From Rs1 sp029027825 (GTDB taxonomy: Bacteria; Pseudomonadota; Gammaproteobacteria; Pseudomonadales; Balneatricaceae): a DNA stretch of 64,000 nucleotides. The notes under the pieces were generated by a model. That model ran no database searches. It had not been told where the DNA came from and saw nothing but the letters and a program-made list of their open reading frames with translations. The position numbers and the translations under genes are program-made. Shown one piece after another: positions 24,927 to 34,126 of the stretch. The stretch lies in contig CP093399.1 of assembly GCA_029027825.1 (NCBI GenBank), forward strand, positions 2,728,001-2,792,000, written 5' to 3'. How positions within the stretch are numbered: position 1 is the first letter of the stretch; the number at the start of each line of letters is the position of its first letter.

Positions 24927-27185
24927 CTAGAGCTTACAGGAATCACAATCTTCTTCAGCGTGATTTTCCGAGGCACCGTCTCTGGTATTGTGGTAGTAGA
25001 GAGTTTTTAACCCGTATTTATACGCCGTTAGTAAATCTTTCAACAGTTGCTTCATCGGCACTTTGTCACCTGGAAACTTACTGGGATCGTAGTTGGTATT
25101 TGCAGAAATAGCTTGATCGACAAATTTTTGCATGATCCCCACTAACTGTAAATAACCTTCATTGTTAGGGATATCCCAAAGTAATTCGTACTGATCTTTT
25201 AGTCTAAGATACTCTGGAACAACTTGCTTAAGAATACCGTCTTTACTGGCCTTGACAGAAACATAGCCCCTTGGAGGCTCTATTCCATTGGTTGAGTTGG
25301 TAATTTGCGAGGATGTTTCGCAGGGCATTAGCGCCATCAAAGTACTATTGCGCAAGCCATCTTTGACGATATCACTGCGCAGCGTATCCCAATCATAGTG
25401 TAGAGGCTCATCACAATATTCATCGACCGCTTTCTTATAGCTATCGATAGGTAATATACCTTGAGAGTATGTGGTCTCGTTAAACTTAAGGCAGGGGCCA
25501 AATTCTTTAGAGAGCTTATGCGACGCTCTCAACAAATTATATTGAATCGCTTCAAAAGTACGATGCACTAGTGCATTGGCCGAACCGTCAGAATATTTAA
25601 CACCGTTTTTAGCGAGGTAATAAGCGAGGTTAGTCACCCCTATTCCCAGCGTTCGCCGGTTGTCAGTCGCCAATTTCGCCGCAATAATTGGATAGTTTTG
25701 ATATTCTAATAAGCTATCTAAGGCGCGCACGATGAGTTCAGATAGCTCTTCAAGTTCTGCAAGACTCTCCAGCGCCCCCAAATTAAATGCAGACAAAGTA
25801 CATAAGGCAATTTCGCCTTCTGCATCGTTTATATGGGAAAGCGGTTTAGTTGGCAGGGCAATTTCAAGACATAAGTTAGACTGTTTAACTGGCGCAACCG
25901 CGGGATCAAAGGGGCTGTGAGTATTACAATGATCTACATTTTGAATGTAAATCCGACCCGTTGATGCGCGCTCAGACGCAAGCATGCCGAACAGTTCAGC
26001 TGCTTTAATGGTGGTTTTACGAATTGATTCATCTTGTTCGTACTGCACATATAGACGCTCAAACTCAGGTTGATCTGCGAAAAACGCATCGTATAAACCT
26101 GGCACTTCATGAGGGCTGAACAGCGTAATATTGCCGCCTTTTATCAATCTCTGGTACATCAGTTTATTTAACTGCACACCATAGTCTAAATGCCGCACCC
26201 GATTTTCTTCAACGCCGCGGTTGTTTTTCAAAACCAACAGAGACTCTACTTCTAAGTGCCAAATTGGGTAAAACAACGTAGCCGCACCACCGCGTACTCC
26301 GCCTTGAGAACAAGACTTAACCGCTGATTGAAAGTGCTTATAAAACGGAATACATCCAGTATGGAATGCTTCGCCGCCGCGAATAGGACTACCCAGTGCC
26401 CTAATTTGCCCGGCATTAATACCAATTCCCGCCCTTTGAGAGACATATTTGACGATCGCTGACGATGTTGCATTGATCGAATCTAAGCTATCCCCAGTCT
26501 CAATTAAGACACAGGAACTAAATTGACGAGTAGGCGTACGCACACCCGCCATAATAGGTGTAGGTAATGAAAGCTTGAAAGTAGAAGTGGCATCATAAAA
26601 ACGCTTAACATAACCCAAACGAGTCGCTTTAGGATAGTTTGCAAACAGGCACGCCGCTACCAGCATATACAATATTTGCGGGCTTTCGTAGATGGCACCA
26701 GTAACCCGGTTTTGCACTAAATACTTGCCTTCTAATTGCTTAACAGCAGCATAGGAGAAGCTCATATCTCGATTGTGATCTAAGTACTGATCCAATTCAG
26801 CAAATTCTTGCTCTGTGTAATCTTCAATTAAATGTTTATCATAGCGCTCAGCAGCGACTAATTTTTTAGTGTGCAGATACAGAGATGGGGGTTCAAACTG
26901 TTCAAAAGCTCGCTTGCGTAAATGAAATATGGCTAAACGAGCAGCTAAAAACTGGTAATCTGGCGTCTCTTCCGAGATTAAATCAGCGGCTGATTTAATC
27001 AGTGTCTCATGGATATCTGCAGTTTTCATACCATCAAAGAATTGAATATGCGCTTTTAATTCAACTTCCGATGGTGAGACTTGATCCCAGCCTTCCGCTG
27101 CCCAAATGACAACCCGGTGAATTTTTTCAAGATCTAATTTCTCTTGTCGACCATCCCGTTTGGTAACCATCAAATCTTGTTGCAT
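24927..27185 (-). CDS. nrdA: Ribonucleoside-diphosphate reductase class Ia, alpha subunit
   Basis: NrdA is the catalytic subunit. The 752-residue protein (E. coli 761) starts with an ATP-cone (VTKRDGRQEKLDLEKIHRVV), then SYAAVKQLEGKYLVQ, the FSSCVLIETGDSLDSIN cysteine, SQGGVRGGAATLFYPIWH, the radical cysteine in LMALMPCETSSQITNSTNG and the C-terminal redox pair in DCDSCKL. All catalytic cysteines are present. NrdR boxes lie upstream at 27369-27414. It is the first gene of nrdA-nrdB-yfaE. Confidence 0.96.
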   Translation of the reverse strand: MQQDLMVTKRDGRQEKLDLEKIHRVVIWAAEGWDQVSPSEVELKAHIQFFDGMKTADIHETLIKSAADLISEETPDYQFLAARLAIFHLRKRAFEQFEPPSLYLHTKKLVAAERYDKHLIEDYTEQEFAELDQYLDHNRDMSFSYAAVKQLEGKYLVQNRVTGAIYESPQILYMLVAACLFANYPKATRLGYVKRFYDATSTFKLSLPTPIMAGVRTPTRQFSSCVLIETGDSLDSINATSSAIVKYVSQRAGIGINAGQIRALGSPIRGGEAFHTGCIPFYKHFQSAVKSCSQGGVRGGAATLFYPIWHLEVESLLVLKNNRGVEENRVRHLDYGVQLNKLMYQRLIKGGNITLFSPHEVPGLYDAFFADQPEFERLYVQYEQDESIRKTTIKAAELFGMLASERASTGRIYIQNVDHCNTHSPFDPAVAPVKQSNLCLEIALPTKPLSHINDAEGEIALCTLSAFNLGALESLAELEELSELIVRALDSLLEYQNYPIIAAKLATDNRRTLGIGVTNLAYYLAKNGVKYSDGSANALVHRTFEAIQYNLLRASHKLSKEFGPCLKFNETTYSQGILPIDSYKKAVDEYCDEPLHYDWDTLRSDIVKDGLRNSTLMALMPCETSSQITNSTNGIEPPRGYVSVKASKDGILKQVVPEYLRLKDQYELLWDIPNNEGYLQLVGIMQKFVDQAISANTNYDPSKFPGDKVPMKQLLKDLLTAYKYGLKTLYYHNTRDGASENHAEEDCDSCKL

Positions 27186-27368
27186 TAACCATAAACCCCG
27201 TCATTAATTATTTGAGACTTCATATCTTAAAAATATTCGCTATTTTATCCAAAGCACTCATTTGAAACATCCAGCGCTAAATAATTGCAACTGAAGATTT
27301 TACTAAACTGAACTTAGCTGACAACTCTTCACTCTAACTTAACTAACAATGAACATAAAAAGCAAAAG

Positions 27369-27414
27369 ACACCATATGTAGTAAAGATATCCAAGAACAG
27401 ACACTAAATATAGA
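27369..27414 (-). promoter_or_regulatory. Probable pair of NrdR boxes upstream of nrdA
   Basis: ACACCATATGTAGT (27369-27382) and ACACTAAATATAGA (27401-27414) each match the NrdR consensus ACACWATATATWGT at 12 of 14 positions. Their starts are 32 bp apart, three helical turns, the usual spacing for NrdR pairs. They lie about 185-230 bp before the nrdA start, in an otherwise gene-free leader (27186-27627). Confidence 0.7.
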
Positions 27415-27627
27415 GATTTTACGCTGAATTTCAACTCTTGACTTTTGAGATAATTCAACTTTTATTGATAAAATCAACCCCAGTCCAGAGCTGGTGCGGG
27501 GAGCGACAATAATTTTTTTTTTAACTTTTTTTTTACTAAAATTTATCGCTAGTTTTTGTCTAAATTCTGCCGCTTGGCTGTTCAAATAAGCACCGAAAAT
27601 AAAGCGCTAAAATAATAAAAAAAACTG

Positions 27628-27656
27628 TTTACAAATGCGCTGCGTATATCTATTAT
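27628..27656 (+). promoter_or_regulatory. Promoter of tRNA-Tyr
   Basis: TTTACA (27628-27633) and TATTAT (27651-27656) are separated by 17 bases and followed by a GC-rich discriminator (ACGCGCCC), as in stable-RNA promoters under stringent control. The tRNA begins about 100 bases downstream, so a leader must be removed. Confidence 0.65.
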
Positions 27657-27765
27657 ACGCGCCCTCGACAGCAGCAGTTTCTAGCCAAGCATGCCGCACT
27701 TTTGACCGACCAATAGATGGTCAACGCAAAAGTAAAATTTCGAGTTTTAACGTTAAAAATCCCCT

Positions 27766-27849
27766 GGTGGGGTTCCCGAGTGGCCAAAGGGATCAGACTG
27801 TAAATCTGACGCGTAAGCTTCGGTGGTTCGAATCCACCTCCCACCACCA
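27766..27849 (+). tRNA. tRNA-Tyr (anticodon GTA)
   Basis: The 84-nt gene starts GGTGGGGTTCCCGAG and ends CCACCTCCCACCACCA with CCA encoded. The acceptor stem GGTGGGG pairs with TCCCACC (one G-U). The anticodon loop reads CTGTAAATC (GTA). A long variable arm makes it class II, and GGTTCGAATCC is the T arm. Sequence closely follows E. coli tRNA-Tyr. Confidence 0.96.
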
Positions 27850-27950
27850 TTTTTAGCGCCATCGACATGCTGCTATTTAATGCTGCTATTTAAAGACTAC
27901 CTGCTAGACTTTAAAGATCAATCAAGCGTACTTTGTAGAGGTATTGAGAA

Positions 27951-28151
27951 ATGCGATTAGCCGAAATAGAATCCATCATGCTAAACGTTGGAATTATTGG
28001 CCTCGCCTGTTTTGTCTTCTTTATTATCTATGACTTATCTAAAAAATCTAAAGCCGGAAGGTTTGGCACTATCATCCTGTTCTCTGTACTCGGTTTAGGC
28101 CTAGGCGCTTTCCTAATAAAGACCATTGCCATCGCCCTAATTGAATCTTAA
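27951..28151 (+). CDS. DUF2788 small membrane protein
   Basis: This 66-residue protein has two membrane helices (NVGIIGLACFVFFIIYDL and IILFSVLGLGLGAFLIKTI) joined by a basic loop DLSKKSKAGRFG that is diagnostic of DUF2788. The family occurs in Pseudomonas, Marinobacter and relatives and has no known function. GAGG lies upstream of the ATG at suitable distance. It stands alone between tRNA-Tyr and a convergent HugZ-like gene. Confidence 0.88.
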   Translation: MRLAEIESIMLNVGIIGLACFVFFIIYDLSKKSKAGRFGTIILFSVLGLGLGAFLIKTIAIALIES

Positions 28152-28237
28152 TTAACTATTTAGCTATTTGATCGCCCCTGCAATAGAGCCGCGGCATAAG
28201 CGGCCCCAGCTGTTGATTCAGGGTACAATCGCACAAG

Positions 28238-28741
28238 TTATCGACTGGTAGGCGCCGATATGTGGGTCATTTTCCGCCCCTTCACATCCCAATCATAAGC
28301 TTTACCAAAACCCACCACATACCGGCCTTTTACCGGTTTGAGTTGCAGAATTTTAAAATCAGCCAAGCCCTGCAAAACATTGACTGTATTGCCATGCTGC
28401 TCTTGCATCAATGTTAACAACTCGTCTACTAAAGAAGCCGGCTGTGTGACAACCTTAATACTCACTTGTATGACCGCCCTCTGCCGGGCAAATATATTTT
28501 TTGCACTCTGCTCGCTTTCGATAAACATCACGCTGGCAATTGGCACGCTTAACATATTACCTGTATGCTCAGCTAACTCGCTCACCAGTATGTAAAAGTC
28601 ATCTTGATACTGCACATATGGAGCAAAGCTAGCCAAAGGTACGCCTTGTTGACTAACTGTTGATAGCAGCAGGCAACGATTACTTTGCTGTAATTTTTGG
28701 CAGTCCTCTAATAAAGTTTTTGTCTCTAAGTTTTTATCCAA
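28238..28741 (-). CDS. HugZ / pyridoxamine-phosphate-oxidase-like family protein
   Basis: The 167-residue protein has the split-barrel flavin/haem-binding fold of the HugZ group: RCLLLSTVSQQGVPLASFAPYV, DDFYILVSELAEHTGNML, ARQRAVIQVS and the C-terminal KPVKGRYVVGFGKAYDW. HugZ proteins bind and degrade haem in some bacteria; activity here is inference, as is the substrate. I chose TTG at 28741 because GGAG lies eight bases upstream; the frame is open to 28786 with no ATG. No haem-transport genes are adjacent. Confidence 0.75.
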   Translation of the reverse strand: MDKNLETKTLLEDCQKLQQSNRCLLLSTVSQQGVPLASFAPYVQYQDDFYILVSELAEHTGNMLSVPIASVMFIESEQSAKNIFARQRAVIQVSIKVVTQPASLVDELLTLMQEQHGNTVNVLQGLADFKILQLKPVKGRYVVGFGKAYDWDVKGRKMTHISAPTSR

Positions 28742-28958
28742 ACCGCTGTCTCCTAAGGGTGATGATCCTCTACAATAAGGCACCAACTATCAAAAACTCG
28801 CGAAATAGTCGCAAATTATCTGGTAATTAGCCCTAAATTAAATAAAGTATTGTTTACTATAATGAAAAATCAATCGAGCTGTAATACTATATTCAATATT
28901 TCATTAGTTTCATCGACATCAACAATTTTATTGAAAATCCAGCAGGGTAGGCGAAAAC

Positions 28959-29807
28959 ATGCAGCAAAAAACAGTTAATATTGGTGATATAGAAGTAGCC
29001 AACGACAAGCCGATGATTTTATTTGGCGGAATGAATGTTTTAGAGTCTAGAGACATGGCGATGAGAATTGCTGAAACATACGCAGAAGTCACCACAAAAC
29101 TGAATATACCTTATATTTTCAAGGCCTCATTTGACAAAGCCAATCGCTCATCCCTCACCTCTTATAGAGGCCCAGGCTTAGATGAGGGCTTAAAAATCCT
29201 ACAGGAAATAAAATCCACCTACAATTTACCTATTATCACCGATGTCCATGAACCGTCTCAAGCAGCAGCAGTTGCTGAGGTTTGCGATGTCATTCAACTC
29301 CCTGCCTTTCTTTCCAGACAAACCGATCTAGTGGAGGCGATGGCAAAGACCAACGCGGTCATCAACATCAAGAAAGCACAATTTCTTGCACCCCACGAAA
29401 TGGCTCATATTCTCAATAAAATTGAGCAAGCGGGTAACAATAAGCTGATTTTGTGTGAGCGAGGCACCAGCTTTGGCTACAACAACCTAGTGGTTGATAT
29501 GCTAGGTTTTAGTATCATGAAAGAAACCGGCTATCCGATTGTTTTTGATGCCACCCATGCATTGCAATTGCCCGGCGGCAGAAATGACAGCGCAGATGGT
29601 CGCAGAGCAATGGTTGCCCAACTAACCAGAGCGGGACTAGCCCAGGGAATTGCTGGATTATTCCTAGAGGCGCATCCAGATCCTAGCAAAGCTAAATGTG
29701 ATGGCCCCTGCGCATTAGCACTAGATAAGCTCGAGCCTTACCTAGCGCAAATGAAAGCCGTCGATGAATTAATCAAAAGTTTTCCGCCTCTAGATACAAC
29801 TGGCTGA
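28959..29807 (+). CDS. kdsA: 3-deoxy-8-phosphooctulonate synthase
   Basis: KdsA condenses phosphoenolpyruvate and arabinose 5-phosphate to Kdo 8-phosphate for lipopolysaccharide. The 282-residue protein is full length with FKASFDKANRSS, IITDVHEPSQA, IQLPAFLSRQTDL, INIKKAQFLAP, CERGTSFGYNNLVVDM and FDATHALQLPGG. The cytoplasmic enzyme here stands apart from pyrG and eno, with which it is often found. GTAGG precedes the ATG. Confidence 0.95.
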   Translation: MQQKTVNIGDIEVANDKPMILFGGMNVLESRDMAMRIAETYAEVTTKLNIPYIFKASFDKANRSSLTSYRGPGLDEGLKILQEIKSTYNLPIITDVHEPSQAAAVAEVCDVIQLPAFLSRQTDLVEAMAKTNAVINIKKAQFLAPHEMAHILNKIEQAGNNKLILCERGTSFGYNNLVVDMLGFSIMKETGYPIVFDATHALQLPGGRNDSADGRRAMVAQLTRAGLAQGIAGLFLEAHPDPSKAKCDGPCALALDKLEPYLAQMKAVDELIKSFPPLDTTG

Positions 29808-29912
29808 AACTAAAACTCTGATCTCAGCCTTGAATACAGCAAATATTAGTATACCCGACTATATTGAATAGCATTCAAGGTTAATGAAACTGGCCAACAA
29901 GACGTAGACGAT

Positions 29913-31883
29913 ATGACACAGACTAGAGAAGCAGTGTACAAGGAACTCAAGGAAGGCGAGCAAGTTGGCCCAGATCATCACAAATTTCAACTTAGAGGCA
30001 GCGCTGTAGACTGCTCCCTAGGGCAATTATGGCAAGCTGATGATGTTAGCACCACTACCCCGGTGGATGTTAGTCTCATTATGCTCGACCCAATTTTTTT
30101 ACAAAACAAGCCTTTTCTGGCCAATTTTAAAAAGCAAATCGTCCGCTCTAAAGGAATATCTCATCCGCATGTCGCCGATATTTATGGCTATTTCATTCAT
30201 AAAGGAGGCTTACTGTTTTTTGCTTTTGAGGCTGTTGAAGGACTAAATTTAGAACAATTAATCACCTCTAGTAGTAAGAACCGAATTAATATCAAGCAAA
30301 TTCAAGGTCTACTTACCCAACTAAGCGCCGCTATAATCAGCTGCAGCAAACACTGGCACTTACCTTTGGGAGGTATTGATAACCAGTTTGTTTTCGTCAA
30401 TAAAAAAGGTGGCGTTAAATTTTTACCCATTTCGATGCGCGAGTTTTTCCACGAGGCTGAAGACGTACCCGGCAACGTCTACTCTTATAAAAGCTCTTGC
30501 TCCCCTCAAGCTTTAGACAATGCCAGTATTGATGCCAGCTCTGACAGTTATGCTATTGCGTACTCAGCTTACCGCCTTCTCGGTGGGGATACATTCCCCA
30601 GCACTGATACCCAAGAGCAACGCGATGAGGGAAATCTCAACAGACCAAGTGAAATCAGCGATCAACAGTGGGACCACCTACAACAAGCATTATCTGGAGA
30701 TAGCAAAAAACGTTTTGCCAATGCTGCAGATTTTGTAAAAAATTTTTTCGCCAGTGAAAAAAAAGATCAGCCCGAAGATTCTGATCCACCAGCGGAGATC
30801 ACACTTGATAGTACTGCCAGCTCCGCAACTGGAGGAACTCAGATCAGCTTCAACTTAGGCAAAAAAGCAATTAATTTTAGATTGCCTTTTTTCGTCATCC
30901 CCTTGCTATTACTGCTTCTAGGTCTAGGGACTGGCTTCATCTTAGGGGTATTTTCCAGCGCTGGTAAAATTGACAGCGCAAACGCCAGCGCAGATAAGTG
31001 GAAAGCGCAAGCTATAGAGCAAGAGCAACAAATAGCCATTAATCAGCAACAATTAAGCAAAGCACAGGCAAAAGCGACCAATTTAGAAATAAAAAGCAGA
31101 TCCCTCGAACAGCAAATAGGCACTGAATTAGACGCGGGGGCGACTCCTTTAAGCGTCTTTAGAGACCCGCTTAGCGAGGGTCAATACGGACCTGATATGG
31201 TGGTATTAGCTCCTGGCAGTTTTCAAATGGGCGATATAGGCCAAGTGGGAAATGATAACGAAAAGCCCGTTCACCCAGTCACGCTTACTCGTAAATTCGC
31301 CATCGCTCGCTATGAAATAACTTTCGCTCAATATGATTTTTTTGCCCTGCAGACCAATCGAAAACTCCCGGACGATGAAGGTTGGGGGCGCGAGCTACAA
31401 CCGGTAATTAATGTCACTTGGCGAGAAGCGAGAGCTTATACACGCTGGCTAGCCAAAGAAACCGGCCTCGACTATCGACTGCCGACAGAAGCGGAGTGGG
31501 AATATGCAGCGAGAGCGGGCACTACTACTAATTATTGGTGGGGAGACGAAAATTTAGCGGGTTACTCCCACTGCAGTGACTGTGGCGATCCTCTAGGAGG
31601 CAAGCATCCTCTATCGGTTGGTTCAATGAAAGCCAACCCCTGGGGCCTGCATTATCTCAACGTCAATGTCGATGAATGGGTGATGGATTGCTTTAGCGAA
31701 AACTACACTAATGCCTCAACAACTGGTGAACCACGCCCGACACCCGGCTGTAGCAACCGCGCGATGCGTGGCGGATCCTGGTTCGATATTACCAGGGAAA
31801 CGCGCTCCGCAAGTCGCTATCGACACCCACCAGATACCAAGCGAAATTCTTGGGGATTTAGAGTCGCATTAGCAGTAGACTAA
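29913..31883 (+). CDS. Pseudokinase fused through a membrane helix to an FGE/SUMF1-type domain
   Basis: The 656-residue protein has three parts. Residues about 20-265 resemble a Ser/Thr kinase (HPHVADIYGYFIHKGGLLFFAFEAVEGLNLEQLI and a C-lobe), but the HRDxxxxN catalytic loop reads LPLGGIDNQFVFVN and the DFG position FLPIS, so it is probably a pseudokinase. A membrane helix lies at about 325-348, followed by a short coiled coil (355-405). Residues about 425-655 are an FGE-sulfatase-type domain with DMVVLAPGSFQMG, ARYEITFAQYDFF, YRLPTEAEWEYAARAG and RAMRGGSWFD...SWGFRVAL; GNVWEW is altered to VNVDEW. Topology would place the FGE domain outside the cytoplasm. No sulfatase is nearby, so a formylglycine role is not supported; a ligand-binding or signalling role is possible. 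Confidence 0.85.
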   Translation: MTQTREAVYKELKEGEQVGPDHHKFQLRGSAVDCSLGQLWQADDVSTTTPVDVSLIMLDPIFLQNKPFLANFKKQIVRSKGISHPHVADIYGYFIHKGGLLFFAFEAVEGLNLEQLITSSSKNRINIKQIQGLLTQLSAAIISCSKHWHLPLGGIDNQFVFVNKKGGVKFLPISMREFFHEAEDVPGNVYSYKSSCSPQALDNASIDASSDSYAIAYSAYRLLGGDTFPSTDTQEQRDEGNLNRPSEISDQQWDHLQQALSGDSKKRFANAADFVKNFFASEKKDQPEDSDPPAEITLDSTASSATGGTQISFNLGKKAINFRLPFFVIPLLLLLLGLGTGFILGVFSSAGKIDSANASADKWKAQAIEQEQQIAINQQQLSKAQAKATNLEIKSRSLEQQIGTELDAGATPLSVFRDPLSEGQYGPDMVVLAPGSFQMGDIGQVGNDNEKPVHPVTLTRKFAIARYEITFAQYDFFALQTNRKLPDDEGWGRELQPVINVTWREARAYTRWLAKETGLDYRLPTEAEWEYAARAGTTTNYWWGDENLAGYSHCSDCGDPLGGKHPLSVGSMKANPWGLHYLNVNVDEWVMDCFSENYTNASTTGEPRPTPGCSNRAMRGGSWFDITRETRSASRYRHPPDTKRNSWGFRVALAVD

Positions 31884-31930
31884 TACAGCCTATTTCCCAA
31901 GTAACAAGCAAGCTAACACTTAGTCTATGG

Positions 31931-32133
31931 GAGACCTCTGTATAACGTTGCGAGCGAAGGTAAGACCAGGCAAAAACCGGCGAGATAGCGGAGTTAGTAT
32001 ACCCCTCACTTTGGGTACAGTGTGCCCTTCATTATGGGTATTACAGGTGTAAATGAGCATATTGAGCCGGTTTTTAACGCCGTATTACCGAGCGCAGTTA
32101 TCATACCCTCTGGGTAAGTTATGCAGAGGCCTC
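31931..32133 (+). mobile_element. MITE copy 5 (203 bp), orientation A
   Basis: The ends are GAGACCTCTGTATAACG and GTTATGCAGAGGCCTC, each with one difference from the consensus. A perfect 5-bp duplication TATGG flanks it (31926-31930 and 32134-32138). This long form carries the internal block CCCCTCACTTTGGGTACAG and a second partial unit absent from the short copies. It lies before the DUF4139 gene. Confidence 0.93.
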
Positions 32134-32317
32134 TATGGATAAAACATAGCTCATCAGGAGCTTACTTTTAAGTGGGGTTTAGTCACAGCTAGCTATAACT
32201 TGCAAATAGATGGCTGTCTTTTACCAAACTTCTGTAAACTTCCACTCTTTTTTAGGGTCACAACTAAACCTAAGCAACATAATTATCTAACACTTTGCTT
32301 AATCGAGGATAAGTTTA

Positions 32318-33730
32318 ATGAAAAAGAATATATTGTTAATTTCATCTTTATTATTAAGCAACGCAATGATCGGTACTTTAGCCGCTGAGACCTTCACTTT
32401 AACCCAAGCTGATCAAAATAATTTATCTATCACTTTATATTCTAACGACTTAGCTTTAGTTCAAGATACGCGTCTTTTAGGTCCTATAACCCCTGAAGAC
32501 ACAGTCATTGTCAAAGATATCAGTCGAAAAATGCACACCCAAAGCCTGCAAATTAAAGATGCGGGAATTATTACCGAGCAGTCTTTAAACCAAGCCGTCA
32601 TCAGCTACAAAAGCTTGATGAATAGCTATATTGGCGAAACGATCACTTTAGTTAAGACTCTACAAAGTAGTGATCAAGAAATAAGACAAAGTGTCAAATT
32701 ACTCAGTGTTGACAAGCACACCGTTATTGTAGAAATAGATGGCGCTATAGAATCCTTTCCTTTGCGCAGTGAAGTATGGCGTTTTGTTTTCCCTAAAAAA
32801 CCCACTAACATGCAACTTAGACCTAGTCTAACGTTTAAATCCCAAGGAAAAAAAACCACCAATAACATCCAGCTTAATTATTTAACAAGTGGACTTGAAT
32901 GGCAAATGGACTATGTTCTTGAATTAAATTCAAAACGAAATTTATTAAATTTGAAAGGATTAGCCTCTTTATTCAATCGAACTGACACCCTCTACAAAAA
33001 GGCCAACATTAAACTTTTAGCTGGCACGATATCGCCCCCTTCCCAAAACCAATTTAAAGCAACTGCACCGATGGATATGATGATGGATCGCACTGCTAGG
33101 TTAGAGACTTCCACACAAAACATTGGTGATTTAAAACTCTATAACCTTCCCCAAGAAACAACTTTATTTCCTCATCAACAAACCCAAGTGCCTTTACTAA
33201 GTGCAAAAAACATTCCCGTTATTGCTGGCTATCGCTATGATTTGCACATCACTCCGTATCTAGATAACCATGAAACAAAAACCAGCCCTAGCTCTTATTT
33301 AAGCTTTAATAACGATAAAGAAAGCGGTTTAGGAATACCTTTACCGAGCGGTCAGGCACGGATCTTTAATCCTGATAAAAGTCATGAGTTACAATTTGTC
33401 GGCGCTAGCTTATTCAGCCAAAGTAGTTTAAATGAAGAAATAAAATTAGAGACCGGAAAAGCGTTTGACTTTTCAATACGCCATCGCCAAACCAGTCATG
33501 AAAAAACCTTTAACGGTGTTATTGTAGGGATTCAATTTATATTTAATAATAGCTCGTTAGAAGAGAAAACTTTAGACCTAACCGCAACCTTCAGCAACAG
33601 TTGGAAAATAATTGACAGCACTTATCCTCTGTTTAAAAAGCAGGGTAGGGATGCTCATTGGAAGATTAAAGTGGCCGGTAATAATATCAGTGTTTTCGAT
33701 ATAAGAGTCAGACTTAATACCACTCAATAA
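32318..33730 (+). CDS. DUF4139 domain-containing secreted protein
   Basis: The 470-residue protein has a Sec signal peptide (MKKNILLISSLLLSNAMIG...LAAE) and the DUF4139 layout: an N-terminal part with LSITLYSNDLALVQDTR and a C-terminal beta-rich domain with NYLTSGLEWQMDYVLEL, LFNRTDTLYKKANIKLLAG and HWKIKV. The family is widespread and of unknown function, probably acting in the periplasm or outer envelope. GAGGATAAG precedes the ATG at 32318. It is flanked by MITE copies 5 and 6 in inverted orientation. Confidence 0.85.
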   Translation: MKKNILLISSLLLSNAMIGTLAAETFTLTQADQNNLSITLYSNDLALVQDTRLLGPITPEDTVIVKDISRKMHTQSLQIKDAGIITEQSLNQAVISYKSLMNSYIGETITLVKTLQSSDQEIRQSVKLLSVDKHTVIVEIDGAIESFPLRSEVWRFVFPKKPTNMQLRPSLTFKSQGKKTTNNIQLNYLTSGLEWQMDYVLELNSKRNLLNLKGLASLFNRTDTLYKKANIKLLAGTISPPSQNQFKATAPMDMMMDRTARLETSTQNIGDLKLYNLPQETTLFPHQQTQVPLLSAKNIPVIAGYRYDLHITPYLDNHETKTSPSSYLSFNNDKESGLGIPLPSGQARIFNPDKSHELQFVGASLFSQSSLNEEIKLETGKAFDFSIRHRQTSHEKTFNGVIVGIQFIFNNSSLEEKTLDLTATFSNSWKIIDSTYPLFKKQGRDAHWKIKVAGNNISVFDIRVRLNTTQ

Positions 33731-33914
33731 AATTGACCACAGATAAATTCTACTTCAATGCGCATACTAAGTGTAAGAGATTGGCTTGGGTGTGGAATTG
33801 AAAAATATTAACGTAGTCATAGGCTCAGTGGGTATTTTTCTAAGCGCTGCAAAATCAGGAGTTTGTGTTATGTTTAGCACTGAAGTCGCTGATTCCGGTA
33901 TATTCATAAATCCT

Positions 33915-34119
33915 GAGACCTCTGCATAACTTACCCGGAGGGCATGATAACTGCGCTCGGTAATAGGGCGTTAAAAACCGGCACAACATGCTTGTTCACA
34001 CCAGTAATACCCATAAAATAAGGTCATACTATGCCCAAAGTGAGGGGCATACTAACTCCGCTATCTCGCCGGTTTTTTGCCTGGTCTTACCTTCGCTCGC
34101 AATGTTATGCAGAGATCTC
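33915..34119 (-). mobile_element. MITE copy 6 (205 bp), orientation B
   Basis: The ends are GAGACCTCTGCATAAC and GTTATGCAGAGATCTC. A perfect 5-bp duplication ATCCT flanks it (33910-33914 and 34120-34124). It is the longest copy and closely matches copy 5 in reverse orientation. It ends eight bases before the stop codon of the polysaccharide deacetylase gene. The rest of the gap 33731-33914 holds no gene. Confidence 0.93.
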
Positions 34120-34126
34120 ATCCTAT

